Shown here piece by piece: positions 47,666 to 58,837 of a DNA stretch of 64,000 nt; position 1 is the first letter of the stretch; each line of letters opens with the position of its first letter. The translations under genes and the position numbers were made by a program. The notes under the pieces were generated by a model. The model searched no databases. It was not told the origin of the DNA and saw only the letters and a list, made by a program, of their open reading frames with translations. Origin of the DNA: Apoderus coryli (Eukaryota; Arthropoda; Insecta; Coleoptera; Attelabidae); the NCBI GenBank assembly GCA_911728435.2, contig OU452200.1, forward strand, positions 310,001 through 374,000, written 5' to 3'.

Positions 47666-48387
47666 AGATGTGTAAAATTTAGAAATAAAAAATAAAGAAA
47701 TATGATTTTACTTCGCTTGACGAGGTTATGTAGACCTATAATGCTTTTCAATAACCAAGAACCGTGTCCCGTCTTATACTCCAACTGATGCGCGTATAGC
47801 TTTCCATATAACTTTATTAGATAGATACCTACCCCCACGTCCAAAAACCAAACTGCTAGAGATAGAGGTTTCTCTCCTCTCTGCTCTGACTGACGACCAA
47901 CAGCTAGTGAACGAGACTTTCATCGTACACATAAAGGGAGTTTAAAGTAGAGTTGTGTATGTTGTAGTGGAGTTGCTTACTTGCTTGAAAATGTTAATTA
48001 AATGAATTAATTACACTGCGAAAGGAGACTCAATTCTGAAAACCATTCAATTACATAACAACAGCGGTACAAAGCAGTTGAGTATTATATGACGATAAAG
48101 AACAACAAAGTTTTTAAGCAGCTTCAAAGATTCATTTTATTTTATAATTTAAGCTTTACCATGAGTATATATGGTATAGTTTCCCATTTCTATTGTGTAA
48201 AGAAGGTAATGAAACTAAAAGAAAAACAAACAAATTTAACAGGAAATATCTATTAAGTTTTTCCTGAAAAGCTAAGGCGTTTTAGAAACCATTAAATGTT
48301 CACGAATCTCCTGCTACAAATTAATTAGAAATATGCATGCTGTCGGCAAAGCGCATATACTTTAAATTTTGTTCATGTTGGTAAGAA
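47666..48387. other. No gene; spacer between inverted LINE copies
   Basis: AT-rich sequence between the two facing LINE tails. No frame or repeat was recognised. Confidence 0.5.
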
Positions 48388-50160
48388 TAATAATAATAAT
48401 GCTTTATTTGCCTATATAACAATAGTTATTGGCATCGTCACATTCAGTATGTACATAAATAAAAATACAATATAAACAAACAAAATAGTCAAACAACAAA
48501 TGCGTGTATAAATAGTACAAATACAAAACAGTAAAACAAAGTACATAAAAATCACTTAAAACTTCAATAAATAGTCTAAAGGGGCACAATTCAAATATTA
48601 CAACAACAATCAACAGACTACATATAATTTAAGATTAAAAAAACACTAGAGTGTAAAAAATTCACTCAAAATTTGTAGGTGAGATAGCCAGCCTAGTCAT
48701 ATGGGACAATCTCAAGAAGTTGTTTTTTCACTTCAACTTTAAATTTATTGTTGTTCGCAATATCTTTTATCTGACGAGGAAGGTGGTTATAGAACCTAAC
48801 GGCCATAACCTGGAACTGTCGATCTGTCAAAGCTAATCTATGCCGGGGCAGACACAGGTTTTTCTTATGCCGCGTTTCATAACAGTGTAGATCCTCATGA
48901 CTTATTAAAGTATTGAGATTTTCCCTAATATAAAAAATGCATTGCCAAATATACAGAGCAGGAACTGTTAAAATACTTAATTTTTTAAAGAAGGGTTTGC
49001 ATGGCTCTTTATGTCCAGCTTTAACCATTACGCGTACAGCCGCCTTTTGAATTTTAAAGATAATTTGCCATTGCGGTGCCTTGTCCCAAAACAGAACGCT
49101 ATAACTAATCAGGCCCTGAAAGTATCCCATATATGCGCAACGCAAGACTTCTTGTGAACATGTAGTCGATAGTTTTCGCAAGAGATAAACCACACTGGAC
49201 AATTTTTGGACAAGACAATCGATCTGATCTTTCCATGTCAATTTTGGGTCTACAATTACTCCAAGAAACTTATAAGTATTGTTTTCGCTAGAAAAATTTT
49301 TCCTTAGTGTAAAATCAATCCTCTCCGTTTTCGAGAAGTTAAGAGACAGTCCGTTATAGGCAAAGCAATTCTCAGCACTTTTTAATTTGGTTTGGATTAT
49401 GTTATTAAAATCCTCGGAAGCCTGGTAAATTGTGGTGTCGTCTGCATACTGAATTACTTGAGTATCTCTCAAAAAAGATGATACGTCGTTGACATATGTA
49501 ATAAATAAAATTGGACCAAGAATTGAGCCCTGGGGTACTCCGGTTGTCACATGCCTTACTTCAGACCTCTCTCCCATATAGTCAACTAACTGGTATCGAT
49601 CACTCAAGTAAGATCTTATGAAATTAAGAGCATTTGCTCTAATAGCATATAGGAGAAGTTTCTTTAAGAGAATCGCATGAGAAACACAGTCAAATGCTCT
49701 AGAAAGATCGCAAAATACAGCCGTGAGAATGTGTCCTTGTTCCATTGCACCCACTATAGACTGCACTAACCTCATCAATGCCTGCTTGGTAGATCTTTGC
49801 TTTCGATATCCATACTGTGTGTCTGAAAGCAGTTTATACTTATCCAGAAAACCATATAGCATATTATTAAAAGCAAGCTCTATTGGCTTCGAGAGGATTG
49901 ATATAATAGAGATCGGACGATAATTGTTTACCTTTCCCGGATCTCCTTTCTTGTGAACAGGTGTTACTTTGGTTAATTTTAATTTACTTGGAAATTCTTG
50001 AAGATCAAAACATTTATTGATAATTATGCTAATGGTCTTATTAGGCCATATTTAATTTTTTTAATAAGAGAGTTACTAAAACCATAAATGTCCTTGGCCT
50101 CACTATGAGACATATTATCTATGATCAGCATAGCAGATGAGCAATCTGCACTTATTGGCC
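48388..50160 (-). mobile_element. Young jockey-like LINE, copy B, reverse strand
   Basis: The tail AATAAAGCATTATTATTATTATT (reverse strand) is at 48388-48410, and coding sequence extends to about 50160. It reaches further 5' than copy A (DNMSHSEAKDIYGFSNSLIK near 50060-50120), so it is the longer copy. The 5' limit is approximate. Confidence 0.92.
48693..49862 (-). CDS. LINE reverse transcriptase, 389-codon intact frame
   Basis: The longest uninterrupted frame in the window. From N to C it holds LLSDTQYGYRKQRSTKQALM, FCDLSRAFDCVSHAILLKKL (first catalytic block), TGVPQGSILGPILFITYVND, QYADDTTIY (YADD at 49437-49448) and LSLNFSKTERIDFTLR. It continues through FLGVIVDPKLTWKDQI, the connection region and NHLPRQIKDIANN. 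It stops at a TAG 14 residues short of the copy A C-terminus (which ends YADYLTYKF). Upstream, the pre-RT sequence (TKVTPVHKKGD, YRPISIIPILSKPIELAFNN) continues in the same frame to about 50120, so true translation would start further 5'. The endonuclease domain is not in this copy. The Met at 49862 is only the first in-frame ATG. Confidence 0.85.
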   Translation of the reverse strand: MLYGFLDKYKLLSDTQYGYRKQRSTKQALMRLVQSIVGAMEQGHILTAVFCDLSRAFDCVSHAILLKKLLLYAIRANALNFIRSYLSDRYQLVDYMGERSEVRHVTTGVPQGSILGPILFITYVNDVSSFLRDTQVIQYADDTTIYQASEDFNNIIQTKLKSAENCFAYNGLSLNFSKTERIDFTLRKNFSSENNTYKFLGVIVDPKLTWKDQIDCLVQKLSSVVYLLRKLSTTCSQEVLRCAYMGYFQGLISYSVLFWDKAPQWQIIFKIQKAAVRVMVKAGHKEPCKPFFKKLSILTVPALYIWQCIFYIRENLNTLISHEDLHCYETRHKKNLCLPRHRLALTDRQFQVMAVRFYNHLPRQIKDIANNNKFKVEVKKQLLEIVPYD

Positions 50161-51059
50161 CAGAAGGTGTAGCATCTAAAATGAAATCATATAATATACC
50201 TATACTTAGTTTTCAATTTGATAGTGCACTGACCTCACCAAGGTCAATAAAAAGAATAGGAGTATCCGGACTTGGAACGAGATGTCGAAACCAATGGAGA
50301 CCTATACCAGGGTCTTTCAGGCAGAATTCTGAAGAAGAATTATTGAAGTATGGCTTTACAATCATCTACTGATAGTCGGACACCCATTCTAGCGCTGAGA
50401 ATGTCTATTGGCAAACGAATTGGGGAGCTGCAGTAAGGTTTTTAGATTACAGTATTCTTAAGGGTTTTCAACTTAATATTAACCTCATGTACTAATTAAA
50501 ATGTTCTGAATATATAAAGTATACCTACATATTTATATCTTCGCCCATGCTTAGAAAGACTTAATATTATACGAAACACATTCAGATTCACAAAGATAAA
50601 TGCCAAATTAAGTATTTACGCAGATGTTTAAAAGCTTCGTTATTGCAGTAGATAAAGTCGTACATATTGCACATTAAAATGGAGTTATATCGAGACAACA
50701 GTTCAGTAGATCCTCGAAAAGTACGTGTTTGAAAACTGAGTATACGTCAGTATTGTTCACAATCATTTAACGTGAAACGATAATCAAGCAGTTCCATTTA
50801 TAAACAAGTTGTAATAAATTATTTAGAATTGCATCTGCAACCACTTTGTATACTGAATTTGATTTTCTGTAAAGTTGCAGACACTAAATTTCTTTACAAA
50901 AAAAAGTTAGAAGAGAATTTTGTAAAGAAATTTGAGCGATTGGTACTTCTGAATAGAATTGACGGGAAACTTATCAAATTGTAAGTTCACACGGGACGCA
51001 AGCCTAACCATGTGAGTCTCTATATTGATTTATAAGACTAGTGTCTTGCGCGAAAACGC
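50161..51059. other. No recognised gene
   Basis: An 83-codon forward frame (50121-50372) overlaps the LINE's 5' end and has no motif. The rest is AT-rich. Confidence 0.45.
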
Positions 51060-51170
51060 TTGGCAAGTTATTCAAATATTTGACAAACAACAAGGGTCCC
51101 AACATCGGGTCTTTGAGGATCACCAACACTCGCCAAGCTAAGTTCTGTTCTAAGTTCTAATTTTAAAATT
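51060..51170 (-). pseudogene. Short RT fragment (PQGS box)
   Basis: On the reverse strand SVGDPQRPDVG in one frame and DPMLGPLLFVKYLNNLP in another together match the GVPQGSxLGPLLFxxYxND block of LINE reverse transcriptases. No YADD or fingers were found nearby. This is a decayed scrap. Confidence 0.5.
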
Positions 51171-52278
51171 AGGTGTAATTTGAACCCTGTATATCTAATG
51201 GCAGTTTCTTGATTGTGAATAGGACAAACACAATGACAATATAATCTCACAAAATGAATGTGAAACGTATATAACGTAGAACGCATCTCCTAAACATTAT
51301 ATTGCCAACTCATACAATTTTATTGTATTGCAACATTCACCAGCGTTCCCTTATCAGTTCCAGGAACTTGCCGGCTGCCGCGTTGTTCCTGGTAGGTACC
51401 TCAATTCAGAGGCAATACCTATTCTGATACCAGTCGAGTATATGTGGTGGCATTATATCGCATGCTGTTATTTTAAAGGCTTTCGCTTTTGTGTGACGTG
51501 CTTAGTCACATTCTATGCCGTTTTGTTTCTATTAACTTGCTGATGACATCGTCATCACCGCGCCTTTCTTTTCATAATAATAGAATATTTCGGATCAGGA
51601 TATCTTTAAACAGGGTGTTCTAGCTATACGTCGATTTTCAAAATATCATTCACAGTTGACTAATTTAATTAATGACAATATCAACAGCAATAAGACTTTC
51701 AACAAACTACTGAATCCATTTCTAATCTATCACTCAATTCGCAATAACCACAACTATAACAGAAAGCTGTAGTGGTAATACAGGTTATAAAAAAATTAAA
51801 GACATCAACACCCGAGTAGGATATAATTAAAAGTTTCTAAAGTTCCCGGTACAAAATTTATGATGGCATCTCCACAGCAACATTAAAAAACGCTGACAAA
51901 TGCTGAATTCGTTTTTCTCTCATTTCAGCTGTTAAACGTTTTCAACATAAAATTCGACCATTGCTATATATTCTTTACTGTTACGAATACTTACTAGTCT
52001 CGGTTGTAAAGTTTTAAGAACGTTTTCTTTACGTTTTATTGCCAGACTTTTTTTTTTATTAGCTTTGACGATTTGCGTTTATATTTTCGTAATGTTTTAC
52101 AATTATGCTGAGAATGATTTTTATGCCAGGATATACAATGAAAAATTATTTGCGATTCAATGGTTTGTTGCATAATCGAAAAGTGAAAGATTATTAATTG
52201 CCGGACAAATCGTCAGGTAGATAAAAATGATGGCCGAGTGTCGGACCAAAAATAAGGTTCATGATAAGGTGTTTGTTA
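51171..52278. other. No gene seen
   Basis: Small frames only (for example 51328-51543) and no recognised repeats. Confidence 0.5.
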
Positions 52279-52328
52279 TACGAGGGTTGCCTTTTATATT
52301 TCGGGATTAGAGAACAAAAACAAATATT
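52279..52328 (+). mobile_element. Solo mariner terminus
   Basis: TACGAGGGTTGCCTTTTATA followed by TTTCGGGATTAGAGAAC. It shares its first 30 bases with the terminus at 38023-37994 and its first 50 with the reverse-strand terminus at 60143-60094. No transposase frame is attached. Confidence 0.75.
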
Positions 52329-53759
52329 AATCATCGAAAATCACTTTATTGTTTTCAAAATATTCCCCATGCAATCCTCGTAGCAGCTTCCGGTGTAACC
52401 GAAAGAGGCACAAATAGCGAAATATTTTAAACTGATTGATGGGATGCACTTATTTAAATGCCTAATTTACCAACTTCCTGTATATATTGCAGCCAAAGAT
52501 GTCAAGTTTAAATACTAAGAGACAATCCCTCATGAAAAATAACAAACTTGTTCAAGCTTTGTTCCAACGATAGTATTACCAAAGCTTTCATAAAATATAT
52601 TATGTTTCTATAATGTAGAAGAAGAAGATTTTAAAATACTCATCGTGCATCTGTTAAAAGTAGATACTTACCTGCACAGTACCTACTCTCAAAAGTTGAT
52701 GAAGTATTGAAACTTTATACTGACATCATCTAAGTCAATATTTCGAGAAGCTTAAAATATTAAATTATTATGCTTTTAGCGAAATTAATAAAGTTGCTCT
52801 TCGTAAGTATGGGGGTACATACAGCCGCAATCCGATATATGTATAGTAGCTGATTTCATTTGGCAGATGGTTGCTTCTTTTTCCCCAAAAAACAGTGAGG
52901 CAAATATAGTTATTCAAATTGTTGTGTCCCATAAATATCCCACTTAGGATCATGGTACCCTTTGATGTAATCAGTGCATAAAACATTTATTTTTTAGTTG
53001 AATTCACTTATAATTGTTCGGTTCACTAGCGAATGCACAACCGTTTTAAGATTCTAGTAAATTACAGAAAAAACTTATGCGATCGAATAATGAGCACAAT
53101 AATCAAGAGTATTCGAGAATATAATATCCTGGAACAAAGCATAACGTTGAATGTTTCATTATTTAAATAAAAAAATCAAAAATACAGTAAAGTGCGATGT
53201 CCTGCACAGAGTTGAAAGCAGAGTGTCCAGCGATAATAAAATAAAGTCCCCACGCAGCTAGCAGGAGGCAGCAAAAGCTAATTTAATAATTTAGTTAGTG
53301 TGGCATCAGTGCTAAAAGCTTTCATTATGTAACTAGTAATTTCATTTAGTTGCTCTGTTACGTTCAGAGATTGATCGCATGTATATACCAAATATATGTC
53401 TGTATATGGATGAATATAGAGCCAAAAAAGAGAGAGGCATTTTAGAAATTGCATCCAAACTGTCATTTATACATTGAACATACCTACAATGTGATATCCT
53501 TGTTAAAATTTTCATATTTTAATTAATGCATTTTTGAAAAACGAAAAATAATGGGCGATGACGGATTTAATTAAAAATAGTTAATGTTAAAGTATGTCAA
53601 TCAAGAGATTAGATTAATGATGCTTTTTATAAAGGGGTAAGTTTTTTTTTTGTATTTTTGTCATATCCAGGAATATTAAGAGCACGAATTTAATTTGGTA
53701 ACTGATCTTTCTATTGATGGCGTTCGATCTTGGTTGATGATAGTCTGCGGCTTCATCGT
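52329..53759. other. No gene seen
   Basis: The first 50 bases right of the mariner terminus may still be mariner. The rest is AT-rich with only chance-sized frames. Confidence 0.45.
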
Positions 53760-54110
53760 CGCGATACTATTCAGGAGTTTAACCATGTAATATCCGGTCA
53801 ATAATAGAAATTGAAGTAAAGAAGTTTATATTTTTAGATCTTCTCATTTATCATAAACCAAATATGTCTTTAGGATATTCAGTAGGTATATATTGAGAGC
53901 TAAAACACACTAACAGATATCTTAACGCTCACTCACACCACCATCCAGCTCAAAAGTAATCTGTAATAATTCCTGAATTTGTTGAATATGAGCTATCACA
54001 TCTTACGTCTGTTTTACTCTACAATAACTATAAATTAAAAGTTATCCAAAGATCTATAGGAAAATATAGATCACTTAGTTCCAACCTCGATAAAAGTACC
54101 TAGTGAGTTT
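53760..54110 (+). pseudogene. Penelope-like RT, C-terminal fragment
   Basis: The forward frames read HRRDTIQEFNHVISGQ, then SIIEIEVKKFIFLDLLIYHK, then TNRYLNAHSHHHPAQK and EYELSHLTSVLLYNNYKLKV. The FLDLLI block and the YL-x-A-x-SHHHPAQK motif are characteristic of Penelope-like reverse transcriptases. The GIY-YIG endonuclease is not present. Stops and shifts show decay. The two hammerhead-like motifs in the window may belong to the same class of element. Confidence 0.7.
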
Positions 54111-54415
54111 CAGACCCAGTTCTTTGATTCTTGTCTTTTCTTTATTCTTTCTGTGCGATCAGTACTTACTGAATTTGGATTTATTTTATTAGGCACAGAA
54201 CCAGGCTTTAGTTTTAGACGACAGACACGGGAATTAGAAATATTATCTATCTGCACAATCACAAACATTAAGCCATTTTACCCTCAATTCATCCATAGCG
54301 ATGGAAACCAAAAAAAGAAGTTTGTTAGTAAAAGGTTTTACTACAATTATTCGAGCAACCAAATTCATTCTAATTATTATAAAATAAAGACCATGTCATT
54401 ACGGCTGAAATATTA

Positions 54416-54970
54416 GAAGTGTCTGTAACAGTGACAGCGGCTAGGGGATGCCCACAAGGCGGTGTATTGTCCCCTGTTCTATGGTCACTAGTGCTGGATC
54501 ATCTTATTTCAAAAATGGATAGGGCAGGCTTTACTCTGCAAAGCTACGCCGACGACATTGTTCTCACAGTTAAGGGAAAACACACATCGGTTATATCCAA
54601 CCGCATGCAAATTGCATTAAACAAAATTAAAAACTGGTGCAACGCTGAGGGATTGAATATAAATCCGAAAAAAACAGTGTTGGTACCATTCACGAGAAAG
54701 AGAAAGATGGACATTATTAATCCCACTCTCAGCGGTGAGCAAATTTGCCTTTCGGATAAAGTCAAATACCAGGGAGTAATCCTGGATAAACGACTAATCT
54801 GGAATCAGCATATAGATAAAACCATATCGAAAGCCACAGCGGCCATATGGACGTGTCACAGGCTACTCAGTAGGACTTGGGGGCTAAAGCCAAAGCTCAC
54901 ATACTGGGTGTACCAAATAGTCATCAAACCCATGGTTACATACGCCTCATTATTACCACGCACGGGCACA
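54416..54970 (+). pseudogene. LINE RT palm fragment of I/R1/LOA type
   Basis: The frame 54419-55024 reads ARGCPQGGVLSPVLWSLVLD, then QSYADDIVLTVKGK (YADD at 54545-54556), then WCNAEGLNINPKKTVLVPFT and KVKYQGVILDKRLIW. The RGCPQGGVLSP box and NP-x-KT motif differ from the GVPQGS elements elsewhere, so this is a separate LINE lineage. It is cut at both ends, beginning just before the PQGG box and losing family similarity near 54965. Confidence 0.85.
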
Positions 54971-55489
54971 GACGACGTCACGACGAGTTATTGTACCATG
55001 TGTACAAGGTATAACGGACCATAGGTATATCTAAAAAATCTTAAAATATTAAATCTAGATTCGCAAAATAATATGTCCTATGTATTCATTTACATCTCAT
55101 ATTGTTCTTACTTTAATTTGTCGCACAATTAACTAAATTAAAAATATCTCAAATGCCGGCATTTTACTATTGTTATTGTAGTTTGCATACATTGCATAGA
55201 GGAAACTATAAATATAGAAGCAACATCATATTATATTCATTTAGAGTCCAGTTTAATTGAGTTTACGGTTAAAATGTTTGGTATGAAATAATTAATAAAC
55301 TTGGTTTTAGGGCAATATATGTATGAAGTATGATTTATGAAACTTATTTCATTAATATTATAGCCACTTACAGGGCATTTTTTATTTGTGTTTTCAAGTT
55401 TGGAAAGTTAGGCGATCTAACTATGTAATTTCAGTTCTACAACAATGTGGTTGAGAGATCTCTATGAGCTCAGTAAAGCTTTTACCGTG
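54971..55489. other. No gene seen
   Basis: AT-rich. No frames or repeats recognised. Confidence 0.5.
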
Positions 55490-55680
55490 TCCCTCATGTA
55501 TTTTTCTCTTTCAATGTTCAAATAATTAATTGTCCGACATCAACCCATCCGATCTTTGATTATACGACGTGGTATCATCAGCATACTGGAGGATGGCAGA
55601 TCATTCATGTAAACTATAAGCAAGATATAGAACCCTGTCGGATCCCTTTAAGCACACATGAGGCCATAAATAATGGAACC
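55490..55680 (-). pseudogene. LINE RT palm scrap
   Basis: On the reverse strand KGIRQGS and MNDLPSS are followed, after a shift, by LQYADDTTSYNQRSDG (YADD at 55574-55585). Stops surround it. It resembles the GVPQGS...YADDTT type but is too decayed to place. Confidence 0.7.
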
Positions 55681-56374
55681 GCTCCTGTCTGGTAATATAA
55701 AAAATATACAGTTTATGAATATCTTCATGCCATTATTGTGATTCTGCGTCACCAAAAAGTAGACGAGTGTTTCGCAAATGATGATAATGTTTATCTGGCA
55801 ACAATTTTGTCACAGCTCTAATTGGATTATATTTGGATAAACTCATTGTTTGGAGGCGCAAATGTATGTGGAACAATAGCACCCAATTAATTTATCAAAA
55901 AACCCGGTTTGGTATATCCAGATTTGCAAAATAACTGGATACCTAACATTATTTCGTGTTAGGAACGATGTACAATAAAGATTCATTCAGCGGATTTTGA
56001 TAAACTAAACAGTGTAAATTGATACAGCGCGATGGATATAAAAGTTTAAATGCTATAAAGTCTGGTTTTTGACGAAAATGAAATAACAAAGCACATTTTG
56101 AAAGGTAGAAATTTTCAGGCATTCTATTGTTTGATTTGTAGTTTTTGCTTTTATTTTTCAAATTTACGTGGGAGGTTTTTATGTAGAGAAATCGATAAAA
56201 TCGAACACCGCGCCGTTATAAAATTCCTGACTGAGCAAGAAAAGTCTATTTAAACCAATATGCAAGATATGTCATAGGTTTACGCGGAATCTTGCACAGG
56301 AAAACCAATGGTTTATGTGACATTTGCTTTTGAGGCAATCACTCAAAGATGTCTCTCGGTCAGGGCGACGCGAT
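55681..56374. other. No gene seen
   Basis: AT-rich, with only a chance-sized reverse frame (55949-56161). Confidence 0.5.
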
Positions 56375-56560
56375 GTATTATAATAATAATTATCTTTATT
56401 AGCCATAAGTTGGTACATTAATAAGTACATTGACACGTCAAGTAAAGCTAAAAAAGCCAACAAAAAAAATATATACAAAAACTGAATTAAAATTAGAACA
56501 ACAACAATAATTTCACATTCTTTTGTACATAAACGGTTCAATACAATGATCTATAATATA
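56375..56560 (-). mobile_element. Solo LINE 3' end, reverse strand
   Basis: GGCTAATAAAGATAATTATTATTATAATAC (reverse strand, about 56373-56402) matches the tail style of the LINE at the left edge of the window. No RT coding sequence follows. The right boundary against the hAT-like end is approximate. Confidence 0.5.
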
Positions 56561-56950
56561 TATATAAAAATTATTTTGAAAACCCCTAGTTTTTCCTGCG
56601 GAGCCAATATGTGTTAAATATTTACTAAAATCTGGAATAAGTCTCGCTAATTCTGGGACGACGTATACTTTATCGTCGTATTTCTTTGAAAATGACCGCC
56701 GATATATTAAATAATTGATTATATCCCCAGAATTTCGCATTTCTAAATCTACGTTTACTTGTACTACTGTCGGCGTTGGTGCACTACACCCTGGACCTAG
56801 AACATCCATATTTTTCATACTATTAACCATTCACTAGCACAAAAAAATACTTCACTTTAAGAATCTTTACACGAAAAATTTCTAAATACCTATTGGTTAA
56901 AAAGTTAGTGAGGCACTGCCTCACTTGCCTCATAGGACTAGCCGCCCCTG
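56513..56950 (-). mobile_element. hAT-like terminus with a 105-codon frame
   Basis: The end CAGGGGCGGCTAGTCCTATG (reverse strand, 56950-56931) has the CAGGGGCGG start of many hAT elements. Just inside is a perfect 17-bp palindrome, GTGAGGCACTGCCTCAC (56908-56924). About 80 bp further in, a reverse frame starts at 56830 (MVNSMKNMDVLGPGCSAPTP ... YRRSFSKKYDDKVYVVPELA) and runs to 56513. It may be an N-terminal exon of the transposon's protein. I do not recognise a domain in it, and the opposite terminus is not in view. Confidence 0.45.
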
Positions 56951-57389
56951 GTTTATTTCCTATCCTTATCTCCTATGTATTCCGCGGAGTTGAAAACGTC
57001 ACCTTGTAGGTACTCAAATATTTTTATATAATTTTCAAAAGAATAAATGGCATCCAAGACAATATCTGGTTTAATTCTATAAAAATTTCCTAATTATTGA
57101 TTTTTCTTCTGCTTTGTTTTTCGTCTCCTTTTAATTCTTGAAAATACCATCAGCAGCAGAGCATTGTACTATTCGGTTGAGTGGTTTAATTGGATTTTAA
57201 ATTAGATGTACAGAACTATATTAATTGTACAAAAGACTGCATTTGAAAAATTAATTTTTAATCTATTTCATTTGATAATTTTATACAAAAATGTAATGAA
57301 TATTTAAGGATATTTTTTTAATTGAACTATGCAATTTAGCCATCATCAAGTTAATAATTATTTTCAGAAAAAAAGGCATTTTTACAAAC
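56951..57389. other. No gene seen
   Basis: AT-rich, with no recognised feature. Confidence 0.5.
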
Positions 57390-57458
57390 TAAGAGAAAAT
57401 ATCTATAGAATCACCCAACTAGTATACATAATACCAGTGGCGTGGTGTCTTGTTACAA
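57390..57458 (-). repeat. 70-bp dispersed repeat, copy 2
   Basis: The reverse complement of 35900-35970, ending in CCAGTGGCGTGGTGTCTTGT on the forward strand. The two copies differ at scattered positions. Confidence 0.7.
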
Positions 57459-57524
57459 AGTCATTTAAGGTTAGGAAAAGTTTGAATTTAAACAAAATGT
57501 AAATCTTGTAATAAAAAGTGGATC

Positions 57525-57770
57525 GTGGACAAGCCCAAATTAGAGCTATGTTGTAACACAAGATTTGTTGAAAATTGCGCTGCAATTGCTGCCATTTTAT
57601 TATGCATATTTTCTCTCAATTGCACCCCAGAGGTCAGATTCTTGACACACGCTTTAGATTCGACATTTTCCTATAAGAAAAAAATCCATAGAGCTCAAAT
57701 ATGTCACCTCCCCTGGAAAACTCGCAGTAGCGCATTTGACGTGGATTTGTTGCAGTCCTTGTAACGACAA
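57525..57770 (-). pseudogene. Tc1/mariner (DUF4817-type) transposase C-terminal fragment
   Basis: The reverse strand reads WIFFL, a stop, ENVESKACVKN, VQLRENMHNKMAAIAAQFST and LGLSTIHFLL. It parallels the FFL, stop, AYVKSKVYV...VQLKENMRSKIASI stretch at 25200-25310 in order and spacing. Only the C-terminal region after the third catalytic site remains. Confidence 0.55.
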
Positions 57771-57929
57771 TTCTGCTATTAACGTATCCATTAGGGTCCA
57801 AACACAGAAATCTTATTGTAATATTACTGTTATAGGTATATTTAAAATTAAATTTTACCATTTGGTAACATTCAAATAAAAAAATGGAATAAAGGAATTT
57901 AAGAAATAAAAAATTACATTAAATATCTA

Positions 57930-57965
57930 AATACTTTATTGTCTAACAGGTACAACCCAATAATA
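57930..57965 (-). repeat. Solo LINE 3' tail
   Basis: ACTTTATTGTCTAACAGGTA matches the reverse-strand 3' end of the LINE at 28490-29910. No coding sequence accompanies it. It lies in what would be the next intron of the THAP gene. Confidence 0.6.
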
Positions 57966-58100
57966 ATAAATCTAAGCAGAAACGAGAAATAAGTAAAAAT
58001 TCTAATACTGGAAAATATCTTAAGGACTTGAGCATTCTAATTATTTATTTTATTATTATATAATATTTGTTTGTTTATACAACCACCTTAGGCGTCTTAC

Positions 58101-58726
58101 CTCTCTACAGCCTTCAAAGAAGGGGTGCAAGAAACAGTGACTTCACAAATATTTTCCGTGTCCATGTAAACCACTTCCATATCATCCGTACTACTCGCAA
58201 TAGTATTTTGTGACAAAACATGGTTGGTAGAACTTTTATTCTCAGCAATTTCAGGGAGGATTCTATAATTAAGTATATTCCAGTTTAACAACAGAATTCA
58301 AACGAACTTTGTATACCTACACAACGTAGGAAATATATTCTTGACATACATATCGTGCATTTTTGACAGACTGCTTTTAAGTAAACAGTGTCTTGATATC
58401 AAACGATTAAGAAGTTAACTTCCACTCTCATTTACATAATCTCTTCTTTTCAACAAAAGTTTGGGAACTGGATCGGGTACGAGGGTGATCCTCGAAATGC
58501 TTACTGCATATGACATTCCCATCACACACATTTTCTGTATTAGGATCCCAATGCCCGCATCCAAACATCATGTCTTTTTTTTGTCAAGCTAAAAATGAGT
58601 ATCATGTCAATGGTATCATATTGACTCAAACTGAGACTGTTAGAAACCCGAAACAATAACTTACTGAAAATATTTAATACCAGGAATGAGACCTTCATTT
58701 TTACACCACAACACTATACACCTCAT
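58101..58726 (-). pseudogene. THAP zinc-finger gene, 5' exons (P-element-like or host THAP), frameshifted
   Basis: THAP domains are DNA-binding zinc fingers with a C-x(2-4)-C-x(35-50)-C-x2-H core. Exon 1 (58726-58665) starts at ATG and gives MRCIVLWCKNEG...GIKYF, with the two cysteines in C-x4-C. It ends at a perfect donor, CA/GTAAGT. Exon 2 (from 58588, after TTTTTAG) continues in frame as HLTKKRHDVWMRALG, including the conserved tryptophan. After a one-base shift it gives NVICSKHFEDH, the C-x2-H-F end. There are 40 residues between the second and third metal ligands. A third candidate exon (58262-58101) is bounded by TTATAG and GAG/GTAAGA and encodes ILPEIAENKSSTNHVLSQ...SLKAVER. The shift suggests a pseudogene or an old P-type transposon start. 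The transposase body is not found downstream. Confidence 0.7.
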
Positions 58727-58837
58727 TGTTTGTTAAATAAACGAACTAAAACCAAAATAACAAATATTAAAAACAATTTTAATCACAAATAGGTATATCT
58801 ATCAACAATTAAAATATACCACGAATAAAACCATAAC

